A stretch of 40,209 nt of DNA from a virus: IMG/VR virus record IMGVR_UViG_3300032050_000316, positions 1 to 40,209 of that record; one strand, given 5' to 3'. Positions 35,929 to 40,209 of this stretch are shown here, piece after piece (the first letter of the stretch is position 1; every line of letters begins with the position of its first letter). The notes below the pieces were generated by a model. The model was not told the origin of the DNA. It saw only the letters and a program-made list of their open reading frames with translations, and searched no databases. A program made the translations under genes and the position numbers.

Positions 35929-37520
35929 TACATACCCTCCGGTGCCATTGCGCCTTGCTGTGCCTGCATGGCCATTGCCTGCGCCATTGCAGCCTCTTGC
36001 TGCTGCTGTTGCATGGTTTCCATCAGTACCGCACGCTCGGCTGCCGTATTGCGAACCGCAGCAGGCACGCCCAGCTTGTCGCCAATGTAGTCAACCACGG
36101 CATCCGTCTTGATGGCCATCGCGCCATCGGTGCCGAAGCCTTGCATGAGCTGAGTGTACTGGATGATCGCGTTGACCTCTTCCATGTTCTGCGCCATCGC
36201 CAGCGGAGCCACCGGCACTACCTTGGCTTCGAGCCCGTTGACCCGCAGTGGCATATCGATCAGACCGCGCTCGTCCATTACCTCAAGGATCTTGGCCACC
36301 AACGGAATCATGGTTTCGTTGATCAGGCGACCGAATGCCGAGCCCAGGTTCTGCGCCAGTTCCTTCATGCGCTCGACAATCTCGGTGGCCGATCTGGCGC
36401 TCATGTTCTCAGGCGGCAGCGACTCATCCAGCAGAATGCGCTTGATGTTCTGCACCAGGTCATTGATGACTAGCTGCGACACGTTGAAGTCACCCGAGCG
36501 TGGCAAAGCCAGTAGAGCTGGGCCTTGCGGGCCGCCGTTGCGTGCCACAGGGATAATCGCACCAGGCACCAGCTTTACGGTATTCGGGTTCAGCACGCCG
36601 TCATCAGCCGCAGTGTAGACACCGGCAACAGCCAGAGAAGCATTCTTGAGCAACAGTTCTTTGGTCTTGTTCAGCGTTTTGATGTCGGGCAGCGCAGTCA
36701 TCAGCGGGCCACGGCCATAGATCTCGCCGGCGACCTTCATGTACCGCGAGATCACCCAAGGTGACGTTTTACGGCGACGATAGACTAGCTCCTCTTTGCC
36801 TTCTTTCCAGATAACGTGATAGCAGTAGTCGCCACGCTTGGCATCAAAGACAGTAGCCTCCAACAGTTCAACATCGTCGGTTGGCTTTTGCTCAATCAAG
36901 CGCGTCAGAGTGTCGGGTATCTTGGCATCCGGCCATTGGCGCTGAATCGACTCAGCCTTCATGCGCATTCTGCGGTAGACATTATCGACCTGGCCGTTGG
37001 CACCCTCTTCGTAGCTGACCAGGAACAATGGCACCGGCACGAAGTTGATCGGCGACACATCATCGCCTGGCTGCACCATCATGCAGGCAGTGCCAACAGC
37101 TAGATCCAGCAGGAATTCACCAATCGCAATGTCAAAGTTGGATTGTTTCAACACGGAAAACATCTGTTCGCCGTAGACATCCAGCACCGACTGTAGTTGC
37201 TGGCGACGATCCATCGGGATTGATGGGCCAGGTTCCAGCCGAGCCCACTTGCGCTGCGGTGGAAACACGACAGACTGCAGACGGTTGGCAAAGCGCTGGG
37301 TCGAGTTGATCGCGGTCGAATCAAACACTCGCGCCATCTTCTTGCTGCCAGTGCTGCCACCTTCCCACAGGCCATAGAGCTGACGCTGTGGCAGGGCAAA
37401 CTCGTAGGCATCCTGATAGAGCTGCTGGAATTCGTCCTTCTTACGCTGGGCGAGTTCCTGCCGCTTCATGATTTCTTCGGGTTTTAGCCGCATCCCTCCA
37501 AGCGGTTCTTTGTAGGCCAT
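35928..37520 (-). CDS. Portal / head-tail connector protein (right copy)
   Basis: This 530-aa connector differs from the left copy by one residue (Ser for Ala near 57, GGSTGSKK). The many silent differences show two lineages under strong purifying selection. Here the ATG follows the 62-aa gene equivalent by one base, because the 106-aa gene is missing. That supports ATG, not the upstream TTG, as the start in the left copy. Confidence 0.93.
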   Translation of the reverse strand: MAYKEPLGGMRLKPEEIMKRQELAQRKKDEFQQLYQDAYEFALPQRQLYGLWEGGSTGSKKMARVFDSTAINSTQRFANRLQSVVFPPQRKWARLEPGPSIPMDRRQQLQSVLDVYGEQMFSVLKQSNFDIAIGEFLLDLAVGTACMMVQPGDDVSPINFVPVPLFLVSYEEGANGQVDNVYRRMRMKAESIQRQWPDAKIPDTLTRLIEQKPTDDVELLEATVFDAKRGDYCYHVIWKEGKEELVYRRRKTSPWVISRYMKVAGEIYGRGPLMTALPDIKTLNKTKELLLKNASLAVAGVYTAADDGVLNPNTVKLVPGAIIPVARNGGPQGPALLALPRSGDFNVSQLVINDLVQNIKRILLDESLPPENMSARSATEIVERMKELAQNLGSAFGRLINETMIPLVAKILEVMDERGLIDMPLRVNGLEAKVVPVAPLAMAQNMEEVNAIIQYTQLMQGFGTDGAMAIKTDAVVDYIGDKLGVPAAVRNTAAERAVLMETMQQQQQEAAMAQAMAMQAQQGAMAPEGM

Positions 37521-37521
37521 G

Positions 37522-37707
37522 TCAGTCTTCCTCTTCCTCTAGCTCGGCCTCATCCATCATCTCTTTCAAGTTGCGCGTTGGCTTGCCTGGCTTCTTGGCT
37601 GCCATGTATTTCTCAATCTTCTTGCGCAACGCAGGCGGCAGCTTCGACAGCTCGACCATGCCCTCTTCTTCTTCGTATTCTTTCTCAATAGAGATTTCGA
37701 TCTTCAT
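37522..37707 (-). CDS. Small acidic-tailed protein, 61 aa (right copy)
   Basis: Counterpart of 3363-3551, with one Glu codon fewer in the C-terminal acidic run and Thr for Met in the KPTRNL segment. The stop is followed by one base and then the portal ATG, so portal may be translated by re-initiation. Confidence 0.83.
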   Translation of the reverse strand: MKIEISIEKEYEEEEGMVELSKLPPALRKKIEKYMAAKKPGKPTRNLKEMMDEAELEEEED

Positions 37708-37862
37708 TGCTTGCCTTTCGCTGCGGCCATGTTATCGATCAAATTGGGATAGGGTCTGCCAGCCTTCTGCGCACGACGCATTGCATTGCGCTTTTGCATA
37801 TCAGATAGTTCCTTCGGCTTGCCCAAGTCTTTAGGCCTTGGCTTATCCCACACTTCTTTCAT
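37704..37862 (-). CDS. Small basic protein, 52 aa (right copy)
   Basis: Counterpart of 3548-3706, with changes of Glu to Asp and Ser to Asn around residues 21-26. The same ATGA and TGATG overlaps are kept. Conservation of frame in both copies supports a real gene. Confidence 0.78.
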   Translation of the reverse strand: MKEVWDKPRPKDLGKPKELSDMQKRNAMRRAQKAGRPYPNLIDNMAAAKGKQ

Positions 37863-38032
37863 CACTTGCCCTTCTTGGCCATACCGGCCTCAGACAGCGC
37901 AATCGCAATCGCTTGGTCACGCGACTTGACCTTGTCACCGCTGGATGACTTCAGCTTTCCAGACTTGTACTCGCGCATGACTTTAGAAACTTTGCTTTTC
38001 ATCTTGTCTTCTTTTTCGTAATTGCCTGGCAT
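37862..38032 (-). CDS. DUF6496-like small basic protein, 56 aa (right copy)
   Basis: Counterpart of 3706-3876 with one Asn-to-Ser change (MKSKVSKV); the QAIAIALSEAGMAKK signature is retained. It is coupled to the next gene as TGATG. Confidence 0.83.
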   Translation of the reverse strand: MPGNYEKEDKMKSKVSKVMREYKSGKLKSSSGDKVKSRDQAIAIALSEAGMAKKGK

Positions 38033-38034
38033 GA

Positions 38035-38634
38035 TCAGCTCTCCTGCAACATTGGTCTGGTGGCGCGTCTACCAACTGCGCCAAGGCGTGCGGCTTTACG
38101 TTCACCAACTTCGCGCTTAAACGTACTTTCTGCTTCTGTTTTAGCTGCAGCAAATTTTGATGTATCAAACTCTTGCACCGTTGGTCTTACTGGAGCTGTT
38201 GGCGCTGATGGCGCTGCTTCAGTAAATTTTGGGATTGGTTTCTTTTCGTAAGTTTTGTAGGTTTGTTGAACCGGCATATAGCCACCAAAAAAAGGTGACA
38301 TTGGATCGGAAACAAAAACATATGAAGTTTTTGTACCAGTTTTTTCAATGACAGGATCTTTTGCAATCGCTTCAAGCGTAGCGTTGTATTGGTCTAGCTT
38401 GCTTTGATAAGCAGCCTTTTGCGACTCAAACGCTGGCATCAGCTCAGACTGATAGCGCTTAACCTCGGCCTCATACGGTGCCATCTTTTCCGCTACCTGT
38501 TTCTGATAGTCGGCATAGCTTTGCTCATACTGGCCAGTCATTGCCTGCACATTCTTGGAATACTCGCGTGCCAGACGTTCAATGTCTGACATCCTGCGCA
38601 CTTTCGTGCGCTTTTGGTAGAGTGTCTCTGCCAT
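38035..38634 (-). CDS. Coiled-coil protein with variable centre, 199 aa (right copy)
   Basis: Counterpart of 3879-4484. The C-terminal 30 residues (FKREVGERKAARLGAVGRRA and the rest) are nearly the same. The N-terminus is recognisable (RRMSDIERLAREYSKNVQAM), but residues about 55-135 share little identity with the other allele and contain a different Tyr/Pro/Gly-rich segment (SDPMSPFFGGYMPVQQTY). The same coiled-coil and Pro-hinge plan is kept. A surface-exposed or host-interacting role would fit such variability. Confidence 0.8.
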   Translation of the reverse strand: MAETLYQKRTKVRRMSDIERLAREYSKNVQAMTGQYEQSYADYQKQVAEKMAPYEAEVKRYQSELMPAFESQKAAYQSKLDQYNATLEAIAKDPVIEKTGTKTSYVFVSDPMSPFFGGYMPVQQTYKTYEKKPIPKFTEAAPSAPTAPVRPTVQEFDTSKFAAAKTEAESTFKREVGERKAARLGAVGRRATRPMLQES

Positions 38635-39080
38635 TATTGCAGCCTCATTCCAGATGAGAGTTCAGCGCTGGTGACACCCAGCTCAGGCGTTAGACGCTCC
38701 TGCGACAGCAGCGCACGGCGACCACCACGGGTGCGTGCCTTCAATGCAGAAGCCTCGGATGCGGCAGCCTTGCGGCGCTCTTCGTCAGCAGCGGCCTGCA
38801 CTTCCTTGGATTTCTTTTCCATCTCCAGCTTGTTCTCTTGGTACTGGAGCTGCTGCGCTTGAAATTGCTCACGCGCCATTTGCGCTTGCTGCTCGAGTGA
38901 CGCGCCTTGCTTGGCGTACTCAGCAGTTTGCCTGCCTAATTCCAAACGCATTGCAGCGGCATCTTTAGCTTGTTGCTGTAACGCTGCGGCTTGCTGACGT
39001 TCCGCATCTTTACGCGCCTGACGCGCTTCATTAGCTTGGTAAACAGATCCCGCAAAAACTGCTGCTGCAATCCACGGCAT
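38634..39080 (-). CDS. Long coiled-coil protein, 148 aa (right copy)
   Basis: Counterpart of 4484-4933, one residue shorter. Most changes are in the first 45 residues (MPWIAAAVFAGSVYQANEA and the following Arg/Ala-rich helix), and the C-terminal Arg/Gly motif is the same. The hydrophobic N-terminus is retained. Confidence 0.8.
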   Translation of the reverse strand: MPWIAAAVFAGSVYQANEARQARKDAERQQAAALQQQAKDAAAMRLELGRQTAEYAKQGASLEQQAQMAREQFQAQQLQYQENKLEMEKKSKEVQAAADEERRKAAASEASALKARTRGGRRALLSQERLTPELGVTSAELSSGMRLQ

Positions 39081-39081
39081 A

Positions 39082-39396
39082 TCAACCTCCGATTAAAACC
39101 TTGTCTAGCCCATCTGGATCTGTTTCATCAGTTGCATGAACACAAAACCAAACAGAATCCTCTAATGCGACAATTCGATGATGCTTGCCAGCAGATATAT
39201 TGATGCAAGCTGGCGCAGCAAACTCCTCAGAATTGCCGTCAATCTCTACCGTCACGCGACCGCTAGCCAAAATACTAAGATGGTCATACTCATGCGCGTG
39301 CGTCACAGCAAAGTGATCTTTGGGTAGCGCCATCTGTCTGGCATATAAGCCGTCAGAAAAGTGATGCACGATGCCCAAATCAATCTCAATGCTCAT
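39082..39396 (-). CDS. Cupin-fold protein (right copy)
   Basis: Counterpart of 4935-5249, with all candidate metal-binding His retained and about eight conservative changes (for example YDHLSILASG for YDHFTILASG). This retention argues that the metal site matters. Confidence 0.84.
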   Translation of the reverse strand: MSIEIDLGIVHHFSDGLYARQMALPKDHFAVTHAHEYDHLSILASGRVTVEIDGNSEEFAAPACINISAGKHHRIVALEDSVWFCVHATDETDPDGLDKVLIGG

Positions 39397-39456
39397 GCGC
39401 GGATTCTATTGGTTTTGCAGCAGGTTGCAATAGTAAAGCTATACGGCAGATATACC

Positions 39457-40209
39457 TTACGCAAAAATATCAAAGTCCATCTTGGCTACCGTCATGCCTG
39501 GTGCTTTGCCGCCCAGGTTATGCGTCCTTGTCATGCGGTTATATTCGCCGCCACCCAGCATCAGGTAGCCGAATGAGTCGCCGATGTGTGAGTGTTCGTT
39601 CTTGTTGGGTGCATCTCTGAACCGTTCCTGGCCTGCACCGACTGCCACGCGCTTGAAGTGGTAGCCACCTGCCAGAGCCTTTCTCAGCAGTTTGCAGGAG
39701 CGGTTGACGATAAGACCTGGTTTGCCATCAATCAGACGCTGCATAGGCGCTGCAGAGGATTCTCGGCGTACCTTGAAGTCGTTGCTAGCAGTGGGCTGCG
39801 CCTTTAGCCCCAGGGTGCGCAGGAAATCAAAGGCAGTCACCTCATAGATGGCATCGCGTGCCATACCGGCTGGGTCGCCCCAGATCATTACCTGGTGCTG
39901 TGGGTAGCGGGTATTTAACTCAGCCAGCAACTGCATCCCAAAACGCTCCAGACCCATGTCGAAGGTGACGATTTCATGGTGTATCACCCAGCGACCGTTA
40001 GGCAAGCGCTGGCCAATGGTAGCCGCTGGTGTCAGACCGAAGTCAAGCCCGACCTGAATTGGCACCTCCATCGATAGCTCAGTCTCGCCAGACATGGTGG
40101 AGTCATCGTATTCAGGCCAGACGGGTCTGCCTTCTTGGACGTAGGTGTACAAGCCACCGGCGTAGCACTTGATCCAGTCTAGGTTCTTGCCAAGTAGCAT
40201 CTGCTGGTA
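39457..40209 (-). CDS. terL: Terminase large subunit, C-terminal part (right copy, cut by window end)
   Basis: This covers roughly the last 250 residues of the terminase, including the nuclease Asp residues equivalent to Asp323, Asp379 and Asp478. The ATPase domain lies beyond the window edge. Differences from the full copy are few and mostly near the C-terminus (THNLGGKAPGMTVAKMDF). The frame is open to the edge, so there is no sign of a pseudogene. Confidence 0.9.
   Translation of the reverse strand, partial: YQQMLLGKNLDWIKCYAGGLYTYVQEGRPVWPEYDDSTMSGETELSMEVPIQVGLDFGLTPAATIGQRLPNGRWVIHHEIVTFDMGLERFGMQLLAELNTRYPQHQVMIWGDPAGMARDAIYEVTAFDFLRTLGLKAQPTASNDFKVRRESSAAPMQRLIDGKPGLIVNRSCKLLRKALAGGYHFKRVAVGAGQERFRDAPNKNEHSHIGDSFGYLMLGGGEYNRMTRTHNLGGKAPGMTVAKMDFDIFA

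Larger units (their letters stand above)
34481..40209. repeat. Right copy of the imperfect terminal repeat, truncated by the window end
   Basis: The sequence restarts at the equivalent of position 1 and runs to the equivalent of 6062, inside the large terminase. Every gene of the left copy is present except the 106-aa DUF6321-like gene. Substitutions are spread throughout and mostly synonymous. The diverged centre of the coiled-coil gene (38035-38634) is the main protein-level difference. Confidence 0.95.

Noticed and set aside
1-40209. Exact direct terminal repeats as in T7
   Set aside because: The repeated ends differ at many positions and in gene content, so they are not a physical terminal redundancy of one molecule.
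1-40209. tRNA genes and CRISPR arrays
   Set aside because: I saw no cloverleaf-like segments with tRNA consensus boxes and no regularly spaced identical repeats.

Overview
The window is the genome of a tailed bacteriophage, most likely a short-tailed (podovirus-type) phage of a Gram-negative host. The virion genes follow the T7-like order: head-tail connector (portal), scaffold, major capsid protein, two tail tubular proteins, three or four large internal virion (DNA-ejection) proteins, and a tail fibre with a Ser/Ala heptad-repeat shaft. No phage RNA or DNA polymerase is present. Replication looks lambda-like instead: a winged-helix initiator (8206-9135) whose own coding sequence carries an iteron cluster, a small SSB-like protein, and a YqaJ-type exonuclease with a RecT-like annealing protein. 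The lysis genes (GH19 endolysin, nested Rz/Rz1 spanins, holin-like membrane proteins) indicate a host with an outer membrane. The host cannot be named from the sequence.

Layout. Almost everything is on the minus strand. Positions 5300-1 (reading leftward) hold the large terminase tail end, a cupin, coiled-coil proteins, small basic or acidic proteins, portal, two small proteins and scaffold, ending in a strong terminator. On a circular map this continues at 34353 with the capsid protein and runs down through tail tubes, internal proteins, fibre, a GIY-YIG homing endonuclease, a second tail protein and the lysis cassette, to a terminator at 15310-15334. Positions 11324-5310 carry a ribbon-helix-helix regulator, a PDDEXK nuclease, small proteins, a Cro-like helix-turn-helix protein, the initiator, the SSB-like protein and both terminase subunits. 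The only plus-strand operon is 11507-15329 (serine recombinase, small genes, YqaJ exonuclease, RecT). It diverges from the minus-strand operon at a 182-bp control region (11325-11506) and converges with the lysis operon near 15329-15378. Neighbouring genes commonly overlap as ATGA, GTGA, TAATG or TGATG, so translational coupling is widespread.

The most striking large-scale feature is that 34481-40209 is an imperfect second copy of 1 to about 6062. The start-to-start offset is 34,480 bp, which would be the unit genome length. The copies differ by many mostly synonymous substitutions, by clean loss of one 321-bp gene, and by a strongly diverged segment in one coiled-coil gene. This fits best with a circularly permuted or concatemeric genome of about 34.5 kb whose assembly ran past the closing point into a different strain allele. 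A true diverged tandem duplication is the alternative.

Other items of note: a homing endonuclease wedged between a 27-codon remnant of a tail gene and a complete divergent paralogue of the same gene; an origin-like iteron cluster inside the initiator gene; a divergent promoter region with two related operator-like palindromes beside a ribbon-helix-helix regulator; and a DNA-glycosylase-like helix-hairpin-helix signature inside an internal virion protein.
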